The translations under genes were made by a program, and so were the position numbers. This document shows, in pieces, positions 19,699 to 29,559 of a stretch of DNA of 64,000 nt. Below the pieces are notes generated by a model. It did not search any database and was not told the DNA's origin. It saw nothing but the letters and a program-made list of their open reading frames with translations. The number at the start of each line of letters is the position of its first letter. Position 1 is the first letter of the stretch. This stretch comes from Ottowia thiooxydans DSM 14619 (GTDB lineage: Bacteria > Pseudomonadota > Gammaproteobacteria > Burkholderiales > Burkholderiaceae_C): the NCBI RefSeq assembly GCF_000422885.1, contig NZ_AUGX01000014.1, positions 124,001 through 188,000 of the forward strand, in the 5' to 3' direction.

Positions 19699-20355
19699 TT
19701 AGAAGCCAAGTTGACGTTTGACTTCCATGTAGATGCGATCTTCGGGAGTTGTCTCCCATGTGTTCACTTTGCCGAGGCAGGAAACATTGAGGTTAAAGTA
19801 GGACGCCGCCCACGCGACCACTATCGGCTGCCCAGCCGAGTTTCCGAGCATCTGTACGCCAAGCACTAGCGTCTCCTCAGAGTGCCAGGTTGCAATCCAA
19901 TCGGCGCGCTTATTCACGGATTCCTGAAAAGCCACCGTGCCGGGGGCAACTAACTGACCTAAGGGGGGGCCGCCACTGATTTGCTCAGTCAATTTCTGGC
20001 TTATACGGCTATGCTTTTCGGTCGCCAGGTCGGGGTAACCGACAACTTCCCTATGGCAACGAACTATGCTAACGCCAAGGCTACGCAACAAAGCTTTGTG
20101 AACAGCGGGGTGCTCCATAATTTTTTTTGCGGACTCTAAGCGCGTATTCCATGTTGGATCGTTTTTATTGCGCTCTTCGCTCCTTTCCTCCGACGCATCA
20201 CGCTGTGATTTAGCAAGTGCTTTTGCTTGGTCAGCCATGGCACGAGCAGCTGCTAAGGCTTGAGAGGATTCAGACGGTTGCGCGTGAGCGGTATAGACCG
20301 CTCCTACTAGCCCCAAAATCACGATGCTGCTGCGAGCTAAAAAGCTTATCAACAT
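19699..20355 (-). CDS. Hypothetical exported protein between leuD and leuB
   Basis: A 218-residue protein I do not recognise. It starts with a probable signal peptide (hydrophobic SIVILGLVGAVY, then AHAQ, cleavage after AHA). A charged Ala/Glu/Arg-rich helical stretch follows at about residues 30-65, then a more globular region with Cys in RCHREVVGYPDL and NVSCLGKVNTW. Two cysteines could form a periplasmic disulfide. The open frame extends to 20403 within leuD, but ATG 20355 gives the signal peptide and avoids overlap, so I chose it. GC content looks lower than in the flanking leu genes. With only 20 bp on either side it sits inside a biosynthetic operon where it has no evident role, which suggests insertion. 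Confidence 0.6.
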   Translation of the reverse strand: MLISFLARSSIVILGLVGAVYTAHAQPSESSQALAAARAMADQAKALAKSQRDASEERSEERNKNDPTWNTRLESAKKIMEHPAVHKALLRSLGVSIVRCHREVVGYPDLATEKHSRISQKLTEQISGGPPLGQLVAPGTVAFQESVNKRADWIATWHSEETLVLGVQMLGNSAGQPIVVAWAASYFNLNVSCLGKVNTWETTPEDRIYMEVKRQLGF

Positions 20356-20375
20356 TGAAGCTCGGATTGCCAGGA

Positions 20376-21026
20376 TTAAGAAACGTGCGTGTGCGATATC
20401 CAAGGTTTCTCAGCGAGCCGCTGGGCTTCGAATGTTTTGATTTTGTCTGCTTGGCGCAGCGTGAGGCCTATGTCGTCCAGACCATTCAGCAAGCAATACT
20501 TGCGGAAAGGCTGTACATCAAAGGCGATCTCGCTTCCGTCAGGTTTCAGCACCACCTGGCGCTCCAGGTCGATGGTGAGTTCATAGCCTGGGAAGGCCTT
20601 GAGTTCATCGAACAGGCTTGCGACGGTAGCTTCGGGCAGCACAATGGGCAGCACGCCGTTTTTGAAGCAGTTGTTGAAGAAAATATCAGCGAAGCTAGGC
20701 GCGATGACGCTGCGAAAGCCGTACTGCTCCAACGCCCAGGGCGCATGCTCGCGGCTTGAACCGCAGCCGAAGTTCTTACGTGCCAGAAGAACGCTCGCAC
20801 CTTGGTAGCGCGGCTGATTCAGCACGAAGTCGGGGTTGGGTTTGCGCTTGCTTGGATCTTGGCCGGGCTCGCCTTTGTCCAGGTAACGCCATTCGTCGAA
20901 AAGATTGGGGCCGAAGCCGGTTTTCTTGATCGACTTGAGAAACTGCTTTGGAATGATGGCGTCTGTATCGACGTTCTCGCGGTCCATCGGGGCGACCAAG
21001 CCTTTGTGTACGGTGAATTTATCCAC
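20376..21026 (-). CDS. leuD: 3-isopropylmalate dehydratase small subunit
   Basis: A 216-residue swivel-domain subunit. The N-terminus [20 protein letters not shown] is the standard LeuD start. The signature [20 protein letters not shown], then [21 protein letters not shown], completes the family. With LeuC it isomerises 2- to 3-isopropylmalate. It is separated from leuC by a small lipoprotein gene rather than directly adjoining it. Confidence 0.97.
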   Translation of the reverse strand: MDKFTVHKGLVAPMDRENVDTDAIIPKQFLKSIKKTGFGPNLFDEWRYLDKGEPGQDPSKRKPNPDFVLNQPRYQGASVLLARKNFGCGSSREHAPWALEQYGFRSVIAPSFADIFFNNCFKNGVLPIVLPEATVASLFDELKAFPGYELTIDLERQVVLKPDGSEIAFDVQPFRKYCLLNGLDDIGLTLRQADKIKTFEAQRLAEKPWISHTHVS

Positions 21027-21213
21027 GGTGGCAATAAGTTAAGTAGTTAAAACAGGTGTTTTGAGCACGCTCTTGGAGGTCGACAGTCAGGTAGCCGCTT
21101 GAACAAGACGCGTTTTCCCGCCAGCTCCCCGTTTTTTCTTCAGCTGAGGAGGGCTGAAGATATGAATTCGGGGCGCGGACGATAGGTCGCGCAATCAAGA
21201 TGCTGCGGAACGC

Positions 21214-21405
21214 TTACTTGCCAACGCCTTTTACTTTTTCCCCAGCGGTGTTCAGGCCTTCCCCGGCTTTGTCCAGACCGGTGCCGACTGCGTGGGTCAC
21301 GGTGCTGCCCACTTCTTTGGCGTCTTGCTTGGCGGCGCTCCACGTATTGCAACCAGCCAGAGCAGCAGCGGCCACGATGAGGGTCAGGGCGAGTGTTTGT
21401 TTCAT
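21214..21405 (-). CDS. Small entericidin-like lipoprotein
   Basis: A 63-residue protein with a lipobox: hydrophobic MKQTLALTLIVAAAALAGC places the lipidated Cys at residue 19. The mature part is short and amphipathic, with repeated Lys/Gly (TGLDKAGEGLNTAGEKVKGV). This is the layout of EcnA/EcnB-type lipoproteins, first described as an antidote/toxin pair in enterobacteria; most such genes elsewhere have no known role. It lies in the same orientation between leuC and leuD, with 71 bp upstream and 187 bp downstream, so it may be read through or have its own promoter. Confidence 0.7.
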   Translation of the reverse strand: MKQTLALTLIVAAAALAGCNTWSAAKQDAKEVGSTVTHAVGTGLDKAGEGLNTAGEKVKGVGK

Positions 21406-21476
21406 GAGAGATTCCTTTCGGTTGTTTCAGTAAGTAAGTAAGGATGACAAGCTTATCAACTACAAAGCTTTACTGC

Positions 21477-22931
21477 TCAGGAGAAACGGCGGATATCGAC
21501 AAAATGACCATGCACTGCTGCAGCGGCTGCCATGGCAGGACTGACCAAATGTGTACGGCCTCCGGCGCCTTGACGGCCTTCGAAGTTGCGGTTGCTGGTG
21601 CTGGCACAGCGCTCGCCCGGTTCCAGGCGGTCGGCGTTCATAGCCAGGCACATGCTGCAGCCAGGTTCACGCCACTCGAAACCCGCAGCGGTGAAAATTT
21701 TGTCCAAGCCTTCAGCTTCTGCCTGTGCCTTCACCAACCCGGAACCTGGCACCACGAGGGCCAGTTTGACGTTGCGAGCCACCTTTTGGCCAAGCTTCTT
21801 GACGACTGCGGCCGCTTCGCGCATGTCTTCAATCCGGCTGTTGGTGCATGAGCCGATAAAGACCTTATCGATATGGATGTCTTCCATCGCTTTATTGGGC
21901 TCCAGGCCCATATAGACAAGGGCACGCTCGATGGCGCCACGCTTGTTGGAATCCTTTTCCTTGTCTGGATCAGGGACGCGGGCATCAACACCCAGCACCA
22001 TTTCAGGGCTGGTACCCCAGGTGACCTGCGGCACGATACCGGACCCGTCAAGCTCAACTACCGTATCGAACTGCGCGCCAGCATCAGAGTGCAAGGTTTT
22101 CCAGTATGCGGCGGCCTGGTCCCACTCAGGGCCCCCAACGAATTTGCCGGATACCGGGTCCGTGCCTGGTGACAACAAGCGGCCTTTGACATACTCGATG
22201 GTCTTCTCATCTACGGCCACCATCCCGGCGCGCGCGCCGGCTTCAATCGCCATATTGCACAAGGTCATGCGACCTTCCATGCTCAAGGCACGAATGGCAC
22301 TGCCGCCGAACTCAATGGTGTAGCCGGTTCCGCCCGCTGTACCAATCTTGCCGATGATGGCCAGCGCAATGTCCTTGGCGGTGATGCCCGGGCGCAATTG
22401 CCCTTCGACCTTGATCAGCATGTTCTTGGCTTTTTTGGCCAAAAGCGTTTGCGTGGCCAGCACGTGCTCGACCTCGCTCGTGCCAATGCCGTGTGCAAGC
22501 GCGCCAAAGGCGCCGTGCGTGCTGGTGTGGCTATCGCCGCAAACCACGGTCATGCCGGGCAAAGTGGCGCCGCTTTCAGGGCCAATGACATGCACGATGC
22601 CTTGGCGCTGGTGCAGGAACGGGAAAAATGCCGCCGCACCGAAGGCCTTGATGTTGGAATCCAGCGTGGTGATCTGCTCTTTGCTGATCGGGTCTTCAAT
22701 ACCGTCGTAGCCTCGCTCCCAGCCCGTGGTGGGGGTGTTGTGGTCAGCGGTGGCAACGACCGAGCTCACTCGCCAGACCTTGCGACCGGCTTGGCGCAGG
22801 CCTTCATAGGCTTGAGGGCTGGTGACCTCATGCACCAGGTGGCGGTCAATGTAGAGAATGGCGGTGCCATCTTCTTCGGTATGGACGACATGTTCGTCCC
22901 AGAGTTTGTCGTAGAGGGTGCGGGCAGTCAT
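21477..22931 (-). CDS. leuC: 3-isopropylmalate dehydratase large subunit
   Basis: A 484-residue aconitase-family subunit holding the [4Fe-4S] cluster. Cluster Cys are in [17 protein letters not shown] and [31 protein letters not shown] is the usual substrate region. It starts at 22931, 29 bp after the lysR stop, which suggests lysR-leuC cotranscription. With leuD and leuB it completes steps two and three of leucine synthesis; leuA is not in the window. Confidence 0.97.
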   Translation of the reverse strand: MTARTLYDKLWDEHVVHTEEDGTAILYIDRHLVHEVTSPQAYEGLRQAGRKVWRVSSVVATADHNTPTTGWERGYDGIEDPISKEQITTLDSNIKAFGAAAFFPFLHQRQGIVHVIGPESGATLPGMTVVCGDSHTSTHGAFGALAHGIGTSEVEHVLATQTLLAKKAKNMLIKVEGQLRPGITAKDIALAIIGKIGTAGGTGYTIEFGGSAIRALSMEGRMTLCNMAIEAGARAGMVAVDEKTIEYVKGRLLSPGTDPVSGKFVGGPEWDQAAAYWKTLHSDAGAQFDTVVELDGSGIVPQVTWGTSPEMVLGVDARVPDPDKEKDSNKRGAIERALVYMGLEPNKAMEDIHIDKVFIGSCTNSRIEDMREAAAVVKKLGQKVARNVKLALVVPGSGLVKAQAEAEGLDKIFTAAGFEWREPGCSMCLAMNADRLEPGERCASTSNRNFEGRQGAGGRTHLVSPAMAAAAAVHGHFVDIRRFS

Positions 22932-22960
22932 ATGGATGGTCTCTCGTGGGGATTCAAATT

Positions 22961-23902
22961 CTATGCGGCGACGGCAAGCTCCGAGGAGGCCTCCGTCAGG
23001 TGATCTACCAAGGCTCGTGCAGTCACGGGCAGGCTGTCGAAGTCGCGGGCTACCAAACTGATCTGGCGCGCGGCCCAGTCATTGGTGAGTGGCACACCGC
23101 GGAGATCGCCAACGCCGTGCATCAATCCAAAAGCCCTCTCGGGCATCACACCCACGCCCAGTCCGTTGTCGATCATGCGGCACATGGCGTCCAGGCTCGT
23201 GATACGGATACGCAGCCGTATGGAGCGGCCAGCATCTCCGGCGGCATGGTGCATGGCCAGGTAGAGGGATGAATTGGCGTGCAGGCCAACGTGGTCGAAG
23301 TCCAGCGTTTCCATGAAATCGATGGTTTCTCTTTCAGCCAGCGGGTGGCCGCTGGGCACGATCAGAGAAAGATGGTCTTCACGGTAAGGGCGTGCCTGCA
23401 AGGCACCGCCGTGGCTGAGTGCGCTGGCATTGCAGATGCCGAGATCAGCGGCGCCTTCTTGTACGGCACGGACCACCTCGCTGGAGAGGTGTTCTTCAAG
23501 ATCAATCTTGACCTGCGGATGCCGGCGAGAAAACGCGCCTAAGTCTTCAGGCAGGAATTGAACGATGGCAGAAATACTGGCGTGCATGCGCACATGGCCG
23601 CGCACGCCATCGGCATATTCCGAAAGCTCTCCCTGCATTTTTTCCAAGCTGAACAACACGCTGCGTGCGTGGTGGAGCAGGTTTTCACCAGCAGGGGTGA
23701 GATCAACGCCACGAGTGTGGCGGTAGAGCAAGCTGGTGCCGAGGGCTTCTTCCAGATCTGCCAGGCGCTTGCTGATGGCCGATGCCGCGATGAACTCGCG
23801 CTCAGCTGTGCGCCCAATGCTACCCAGCTCGCACACAGCTACGAAAAGCTGAAGCGAGGTGAGATCAATCCGGCGGACGAAGCTGCGCTCTGTGGGTTTC
23901 AT
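22961..23902 (-). CDS. LysR-family transcriptional regulator upstream of leuC
   Basis: A 313-residue LysR-type regulator. The winged HTH is at residues ~12-70 ([20 protein letters not shown] ... [26 protein letters not shown]), followed by a co-inducer domain ([45 protein letters not shown]). It is unusual in preceding leuC on the same strand with only 29 bp between, rather than being divergent. It may control the leu operon or itself, but ligand and targets are not visible. A perfect 8-bp hairpin dyad lies 63 bp upstream of its start. Confidence 0.88.
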   Translation of the reverse strand: MKPTERSFVRRIDLTSLQLFVAVCELGSIGRTAEREFIAASAISKRLADLEEALGTSLLYRHTRGVDLTPAGENLLHHARSVLFSLEKMQGELSEYADGVRGHVRMHASISAIVQFLPEDLGAFSRRHPQVKIDLEEHLSSEVVRAVQEGAADLGICNASALSHGGALQARPYREDHLSLIVPSGHPLAERETIDFMETLDFDHVGLHANSSLYLAMHHAAGDAGRSIRLRIRITSLDAMCRMIDNGLGVGVMPERAFGLMHGVGDLRGVPLTNDWAARQISLVARDFDSLPVTARALVDHLTEASSELAVAA

Positions 23903-23965
23903 TTCTTATAGTCTTCTCGTCTGGAGATGACTTGTCGCTATTTTCCCATGTGATGGAGCTGTTCG

Positions 23966-23984
23966 CCATCTCCGTTGGAGATGG
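23966..23984. promoter_or_regulatory. Short dyad upstream of lysR
   Basis: CCATCTCC-GTT-GGAGATGG is a perfect inverted repeat with a 3-nt loop, between the lysR start and the divergent secretion operon. It could be an operator or a small hairpin. Function is unproven. Confidence 0.35.
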
Positions 23985-24127
23985 TCGTGCTGGCGACCTT
24001 AGCTTTCGCCGTTCTTCATCGGCACGTTTTTGCCGTTGCCTTTGGTGCTAATTGTCAGATACGTTGCGCTTCAAAATTAGTTCTATATGTCTTATCTGCA
24101 TCAAGATTAGGTATAGTTCGACTCAAT

Positions 24128-24140
24128 AAAGTACTACTTT
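24128..24140. promoter_or_regulatory. AT-rich palindrome upstream of the type I secretion operon
   Basis: AAAGTA-C-TACTTT, a 13-bp palindrome in an AT-rich stretch, 36 bp before the ABC transporter start. A TTCAA/TTGAA dyad follows it. Position fits an operator or promoter element. No regulator is assigned. Confidence 0.35.
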
Positions 24141-24176
24141 AATGTTCAAAATTACTTGAATAACGGATAGGGGCAC

Positions 24177-26426
24177 ATGAATATGCAGCTGGGCGAGCAG
24201 GGGGATGGTCGAGGCAGTCTGAACGATGAGGTTAGCCGCGCAGTGCCCTCCAAAGCCACTCGGAGTCTGCTGGCACTGTGCGCATTGGCTCGCCTGCACC
24301 ATACGGCGGCCGATCCCGCCACACTGGCGCATCAAATGGGACTGCGCCCGAGCGAGGCCGCAGGGACGGATGACTTGCTCAGGGCCGCCAAGCACCTGGG
24401 CCTCAGGGCAAGCTTGTCCCGCTCCAGCGTGGAGCGACTCCCGTTGTGCCCTTTGCCTGCATTGGCGTTGGTGCGCTCGGAAGGAAGTGGTACGCGTGCG
24501 GTAGTCCTGGCGCTATGTGATGCGCAGCGGGTGTTGGTCCAGGACCCGGTTGCAACCGGCGCCGCTAGCCGCCCCGTGGTCGAGTCTTTGGCGGCCTTTG
24601 CGCAAAACTGGACTGGCGAGCTTATTTTGCTCACCAGCCGAGCCAGTTTGACTGGCGAACTGGCCAAGTTCGACTTTTCCTGGTTCGTTCCCAGCCTTGT
24701 CAAGTACCGCAAACTCTTGGGCGAAGTGCTGTTCATCTCGCTCATGCTTCAGCTTTTCGCATTGGTCAGCCCGCTGTTTTTCCAATTGGTCATGGACAAG
24801 GTGCTTGTGCACCGAGGTGTCACCACCCTGGACGTTCTTGTGATTGGCCTGGTGGTCATCGTGGTGTTCGAAAGTGTGCTGAACGCGCTGCGCACCTACG
24901 TTTTCAGCCACACCACCAACCGTATTGATGTCGAACTAGGCGCCCGGCTGTTTCGTCACCTCATGCGTTTGCCCTTGGCCTATTTTCAGGCCCGGCGGGT
25001 AGGTGATTCGGTGGCTCGGGTGCGAGAACTCGAAAGCATTCGGAGCTTTCTCACAGGCAATGCCTTAACCGTGGTGCTGGATGTGCTGTTCTCGGTGATC
25101 TTTGTGGCGGTGATGCTTTTTTACAGCGTGCCGCTTACCCTCATCGTGCTGGTCAGCCTTCCTCTTTACTTCGGCTTGAGCCTTTTGGTGGTGCCCGTCT
25201 TGCGCCGCCGTCTGGATCAAAAGTTTGCGCGGAGCGCGGAGAACCAGGCCATGTTGGTCGAAACCATCACAGGCATCCAGACGGTGAAAGCCAGTGCACT
25301 GGAGCCCAGCTTCGCCCGCCGTTGGGACAGCCAGCTTGCCGCCTATGTCAGCGCGAGCTTCCATGCGCAGAACGTCGCCAGTTGGGCGAATGAAGGCGTC
25401 AACCTCATTGGCAAGCTGGTCAACGCGGCCACTCTTTGGTACGGCGCGCATCTGGTCATGGCAGGGCAACTCACGGTGGGGCAATTCATTGCCTTCAATA
25501 TGTTTGCTCAGCGGGTGGCCCAGCCCATCATGCGCATGGCGCAGCTTTGGACAGACTTCCAGCAAACCGGAATCTCCATGGCGCGGCTGGGCGACATACT
25601 CAATACTCGAACCGAAGCGCCTCCCAGTAGTGCGGCTCAATTGCCAACCATCAAGGGGCGCATCACCCTGGATGGGGTGCACTTCCGTTACAGGCCGGAA
25701 GCCAATCCGGTTTTACGCGGCGTGGGCCTCGACGTGCGCCCAGGAGAAGTCATTGGCATCGTGGGCCGTTCCGGTTCTGGCAAAAGCACCTTAACCAAGC
25801 TGGTGCAGCGCCTGTATACCCCGGAGCAAGGCCGGATTCTGGTGGATGGCATCGACATCGGGCTTATAGATGCCGCACAGTTGCGAAAGCAGGTGGGCGT
25901 GGTGCTGCAGGAAAACCTGCTGTTCAACCGCAGCGTGCGCGAAAACATTGCTATCACTGACCCCGCCGCGCCTCTGGAGGCCGTGATGAATGTGGCCCGC
26001 ATGGCCGGTGCGCATGATTTCATCAGCGAGTTGCCGGAGGGCTATGACACCCTCGTCGGGGAGCAGGGCGGCAACCTTTCAGGTGGTCAACGCCAGCGTG
26101 TGGCCATTGCGCGTGCTTTGTTCACCAATCCCCGCATCCTCATTCTGGACGAAGCCACCAGCGCCCTCGATTACGAAAGCGAAGCCATCATCCAGCACAA
26201 CATGGCCGCTATCTGCCGTGGCCGCACCGTACTCATCATTGCCCACCGTTTGAGCGCCGTTCGCCACGCCCACCGGATCATCGTGATGGACAAGGGCCGC
26301 ATCGTGGAAGCGGGCCCGCATGAAAGCCTGATCCAGCAACCGCAGGGCTTGTATGCCCACCTGTGGCGCATGCAAGGAGGGCAAGCGGGTATGCCTGAGC
26401 CGAGCAAGGCGGAGATCTTGGTATGA
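24177..26426 (+). CDS. Type I secretion system permease/ATPase (HlyB/LapB family)
   Basis: A 749-residue exporter half. The N-terminal ~145 residues form a C39-peptidase-like domain without the catalytic Cys-containing motif (SLLALCALARLHHTAADPAT), as in HlyB, which marks RTX-type rather than bacteriocin-type substrates. Transmembrane helices lie at ~160-450. The ATPase has Walker A GRSGSGKST (530-538), signature LSGGQRQR (634-641), Walker B ILILDEATSALD and switch His in IIAHRLSAV. It overlaps the adaptor gene by 4 nt. No TolC-like channel and no RTX substrate gene is in the window. ATG 24177 and ATG 24183 are both possible starts. Confidence 0.93.
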   Translation: MNMQLGEQGDGRGSLNDEVSRAVPSKATRSLLALCALARLHHTAADPATLAHQMGLRPSEAAGTDDLLRAAKHLGLRASLSRSSVERLPLCPLPALALVRSEGSGTRAVVLALCDAQRVLVQDPVATGAASRPVVESLAAFAQNWTGELILLTSRASLTGELAKFDFSWFVPSLVKYRKLLGEVLFISLMLQLFALVSPLFFQLVMDKVLVHRGVTTLDVLVIGLVVIVVFESVLNALRTYVFSHTTNRIDVELGARLFRHLMRLPLAYFQARRVGDSVARVRELESIRSFLTGNALTVVLDVLFSVIFVAVMLFYSVPLTLIVLVSLPLYFGLSLLVVPVLRRRLDQKFARSAENQAMLVETITGIQTVKASALEPSFARRWDSQLAAYVSASFHAQNVASWANEGVNLIGKLVNAATLWYGAHLVMAGQLTVGQFIAFNMFAQRVAQPIMRMAQLWTDFQQTGISMARLGDILNTRTEAPPSSAAQLPTIKGRITLDGVHFRYRPEANPVLRGVGLDVRPGEVIGIVGRSGSGKSTLTKLVQRLYTPEQGRILVDGIDIGLIDAAQLRKQVGVVLQENLLFNRSVRENIAITDPAAPLEAVMNVARMAGAHDFISELPEGYDTLVGEQGGNLSGGQRQRVAIARALFTNPRILILDEATSALDYESEAIIQHNMAAICRGRTVLIIAHRLSAVRHAHRIIVMDKGRIVEAGPHESLIQQPQGLYAHLWRMQGGQAGMPEPSKAEILV

Positions 26427-27877
26427 GTGCGAACATCCCAGAATCCCCGTTGCGCCATCCGGTGATAGAGCTGCTGGCTCGGTACGGTGCCGTTTTCAAG
26501 GGTGCGTGGGTCAACCGTTCCGAACTGGCTGGACCTAAGCGCCTGGCGGATGAAATCGCTTTTCTACCTGCAGCGCTGAGCCTGCAGGAAACCCCGGTCC
26601 ACCCGGCGTCGCGCCGCTTGGCGTGGATCATCATGGTGCTTTTCTTGGCGGCGCTGGTGTGGGCGCTTCTGGGTTCCATAGATATCGTGGCCGTGGCGCC
26701 AGGTCGAATCATCGTGAACGACCGCACCAAGGTCGTACAGCCTCTGGAGCGCAGCGTAGTGCGGCGCATCCTGGTCAAAGATGGCGATCAGGTCAGGGCA
26801 GGGCAGCCCTTGGTGGAACTTGATCCCACCACAGCTCAGGCCGATAAATCCAGCCTGGTCGAAAGTGGCAGGGCTGCTCAATCGGAGTGGCTGCGCGCGC
26901 GTGCGCTGCTTAGTTTGCTTTCAGACCCTTCCAGCCTTAGAGCGGCGTTGGAGAACCAAGACATCCCCGAGGGTTGGAGCGCCTCCACTCGGCTCGAAGC
27001 GAATGCACAACTCGTCACCGAGTGGAACGACATCACCGCCCGCTTGGGGCGCCTGGCGGCGGAATATCAACGCCGCGAAGCAGAGCAATCCACCGTGCAT
27101 GCCATGCTCGCCAAGATTGAAGCCACGCTCCCCATTGCTCGCCAACGAGAGCAAGATTTCCAGGCTCTAGCTGCCCAGGGCTTCATGTCCGGCCATGCCA
27201 ACCAGGACCGGATGCGGGAGCGAATCGAGTTGGAGCGAGATCTTTTTACCCAACAGGCCCGCTGGCGCGAAGCGCAGGCAGCGTTGCACGAGGCAGGGCA
27301 AACACGCACAGCCTATCTCGCCGAGACCAGAAGAGCGTTGAAAGATCGCCAGGTACAGGCAGACCTCAAGCGCCATCAAACCGCGCAGGAATTAACCAAG
27401 GCGACGCAGCGCGAGCAACTAGCCACGCTCACAGCGCCTGTAGCCGGCACCGTGCAGCAACTGGCGATGCACACTGAAGGCGGAGTGGTCACGGAAGCTC
27501 AAGCCTTGCTTGTGATCGTTCCAGAGAGTGCAGAAGTGAGCGCCGAAGTCACGCTGGAAAACAAGGACATCGGTTTCGTTTATCCAGGTCAGGAAGTCAC
27601 GCTCAAGCTGGAGACCTTTCCGTTTACACGCTATGGAACCGTGAATGCCATTGTCGACAAGTTGACGCAGGACGCGGTGATGGATGAAAAAGGGGGAGCC
27701 ATGTTCCCTGCGGTGTTAAAGCTAAAGCAACGCCACATCGATGTAGATGGTCGATCCGTCAAGCTCGCGCCCGGAATGAATGTCACAGCCGAAATTAAGA
27801 CAGGAAAGCGAAGAGTGATCGAATACTTGTTAAGTCCTATCCAGCGGGCTGGGGATGAAAGTCTCAGAGAGCGGTAG
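26423..27877 (+). CDS. Type I secretion periplasmic adaptor (HlyD family)
   Basis: A 484-residue membrane fusion protein. The cytoplasmic N-terminus precedes one transmembrane helix (~66-86, LAWIIMVLFLAALVWALLGS). A biotinyl-lipoyl half (VVQPLERSVVRRILVKDGDQ), a long coiled-coil hairpin rich in Glu/Arg/Gln (~120-320), the second lipoyl half (TLTAPVAGTVQQLAMHTEGG) and a beta-barrel ending with VKLAPGMNVTAEIKTGKRRV follow. The last segment is the HlyD signature. It bridges the ABC exporter and an outer-membrane channel. It ends 4 bp before a strong bidirectional terminator. Confidence 0.93.
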   Translation: MSANIPESPLRHPVIELLARYGAVFKGAWVNRSELAGPKRLADEIAFLPAALSLQETPVHPASRRLAWIIMVLFLAALVWALLGSIDIVAVAPGRIIVNDRTKVVQPLERSVVRRILVKDGDQVRAGQPLVELDPTTAQADKSSLVESGRAAQSEWLRARALLSLLSDPSSLRAALENQDIPEGWSASTRLEANAQLVTEWNDITARLGRLAAEYQRREAEQSTVHAMLAKIEATLPIARQREQDFQALAAQGFMSGHANQDRMRERIELERDLFTQQARWREAQAALHEAGQTRTAYLAETRRALKDRQVQADLKRHQTAQELTKATQREQLATLTAPVAGTVQQLAMHTEGGVVTEAQALLVIVPESAEVSAEVTLENKDIGFVYPGQEVTLKLETFPFTRYGTVNAIVDKLTQDAVMDEKGGAMFPAVLKLKQRHIDVDGRSVKLAPGMNVTAEIKTGKRRVIEYLLSPIQRAGDESLRER

Positions 27878-27881
27878 TAAA

Positions 27882-27915
27882 AAAGCCCCCCAACGCGGCT
27901 GCGTTGGGGGGCTTT
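27882..27915. terminator. Bidirectional terminator between hlyD-like gene and gltA
   Basis: Perfect 15-bp arms AAAGCCCCCCAACGC and GCGTTGGGGGGCTTT with a GGCT loop. A-rich and T-rich flanks make it a classic rho-independent terminator in both directions between convergent genes. Confidence 0.92.
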
Positions 27916-27934
27916 CAACTGGCTTGGCAGTGAT

Positions 27935-29230
27935 TTATGCGATGTCGCGGCGCACGGGGCCGGTGTAGAGCTGACGTGGGCGACCGATTTTGTAATCAGC
28001 ATCACCAATCATCTCGTTAAGCTGGGCGATCCAGCCTACGGTGCGGGCGAGGGCGAAGATACCGGTGAACAGCTTCACTGGAATGCCGATGGCGCGCTGA
28101 ACGATGCCGGAATAGAAGTCAACGTTCGGGTAGAGCTTGCGCTGCACGAAGTAGTCGTCTTCCAGGGCAATTTTCTCCAAGGCTTTAGCCAAGGCGAACA
28201 GCGGGTCGTTTTCCAGGCCCAGTTCAGCCAGAACCTCATCGCAGGTTTCTTGCATGAGCTTGGCGCGTGGATCGTAGTTTTTGTAGACGCGGTGCCCGAA
28301 GCCCATCAGTTTGACGTTCGAGTTCTTGTCTTTGACCTTGGCTACGAATTCGCCGACTTTGGCTACGCCACCCATTTTCTGGATGTCTTCCAGCATGGTC
28401 AGTGCGGCTTCGTTGGCGCCACCGTGAGCAGGGCCCCACAGGCAGGCCACACCTGCGGCAATGGCTGCGAAGGGGTTGGTTCCGGAGCTGCCGCACAAGC
28501 GAACAGTAGAAGTGGAGGCATTCTGCTCGTGATCAGCGTGCAAGATGAAAATGCGATCAAGCGCTTTTTCCAGCACTGGGCTGACCTTGTACTCTTCGCA
28601 AGGTGTGCCGAACATCATGCGCAGGAAGTTGCCTGCGTATGACAGATCGTTCTGCGGGTACATGAATGGCTGTCCAACGCCGTACTTATAGGCCATGGCC
28701 ACCAGAGTCGGCATTTTGGCGATCAGGCGGATAGCCGCGATATCGCGATGCTCGGGGTTGTGGATGTCGGTGCTGTCGTGATAGAAGGCGGACATACCAC
28801 CCACCAAACCGGTCAATACGGCCATGGGGTGAGCATCACGACGGAAACCACGCAGGAAGAATTGCATCTGCTCATGAACCATGGTGTGGTTCATCACGAG
28901 CTTGTGGAAATCATCACGCTCAGTGGTGTTGGGCAATTCGCCTTTGAGCAGCAGATGACAGGTGTCGAGGTAGTCGCACTTTTCAGCCAGCTGTTCAATC
29001 GGGTAGCCGCGGTAGAGCAACTCGCCCTTGTCGCCATCGATGTAGGTAATGGCCGACTCGCAGGCCGCTGTGGACATGAACCCAGGGTCGTACGTGAACA
29101 TGCCGGTCTGAGCGTAGAGCTTACGGATGTCAATGACATCTGGCCCAATAGTGCCCTCGTAGATTGGCAGTTCGACTCCGTGGCTGCCGTTCGAGAACGA
29201 CAGGGTGGCTTTGTTGTCGGCAATTTTCAT
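27935..29230 (-). CDS. gltA: Citrate synthase (type II, hexameric)
   Basis: A 431-residue enzyme that condenses oxaloacetate and acetyl-CoA. Active-site segments are [28 protein letters not shown] and [15 protein letters not shown], and [13 protein letters not shown] lies toward the C-terminus. The N-terminal beta-rich region is typical of the Gram-negative NADH-sensitive type. It is the last gene of the sdhCDAB-sdhE-gltA operon, 62 bp after sdhE, and ends at the shared terminator. Confidence 0.97.
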   Translation of the reverse strand: MKIADNKATLSFSNGSHGVELPIYEGTIGPDVIDIRKLYAQTGMFTYDPGFMSTAACESAITYIDGDKGELLYRGYPIEQLAEKCDYLDTCHLLLKGELPNTTERDDFHKLVMNHTMVHEQMQFFLRGFRRDAHPMAVLTGLVGGMSAFYHDSTDIHNPEHRDIAAIRLIAKMPTLVAMAYKYGVGQPFMYPQNDLSYAGNFLRMMFGTPCEEYKVSPVLEKALDRIFILHADHEQNASTSTVRLCGSSGTNPFAAIAAGVACLWGPAHGGANEAALTMLEDIQKMGGVAKVGEFVAKVKDKNSNVKLMGFGHRVYKNYDPRAKLMQETCDEVLAELGLENDPLFALAKALEKIALEDDYFVQRKLYPNVDFYSGIVQRAIGIPVKLFTGIFALARTVGWIAQLNEMIGDADYKIGRPRQLYTGPVRRDIA

Positions 29231-29292
29231 CGATTAATTCCTGATGAGTTGGCGGTTGAAATCAGTTGGAATGGCTGCGAATACCGGTTCGT

Positions 29293-29556
29293 TCAGTGGC
29301 GCATGGCTTGCAATACTTCGCGCACTTCCGGTGTGTCCAGGTCATCTTTGGGTTCGGTCCGCCGCAGAAGCAGATCAAGCAAATCGTTGTCAGCAAGATC
29401 CATCAGCTGCGTTAAACCGTGCGCCTGTGATTGAGTGACGCACGACTCATGGCTGGCGAAGAACTTCTCTATGAATAGATCATTCTCCAGCAAGCCACGC
29501 CGGCAGCGCCAGCGTAACTTGCTCAGAGCACGTTCATCAATGCAGTCGGTACTCAT
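29293..29556 (-). CDS. sdhE: FAD assembly factor SdhE
   Basis: An 87-residue YgfY/SdhE/Sdh5-family protein that promotes covalent FAD attachment to SdhA. The conserved LRWRCRRGLLENDLFIEKF near the N-terminus contains the RGxxE motif. It lies 3 bp after sdhB, between sdhB and gltA, the usual betaproteobacterial location. Confidence 0.93.
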   Translation of the reverse strand: MSTDCIDERALSKLRWRCRRGLLENDLFIEKFFASHESCVTQSQAHGLTQLMDLADNDLLDLLLRRTEPKDDLDTPEVREVLQAMRH

Positions 29557-29559
29557 TTC

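Noticed and set aside
21138-21159. 7-bp hairpin CTTCAGC/GCTGAAG before leuD as an attenuator
   Set aside because: No leader peptide with Leu codons and no following T run on the coding strand.
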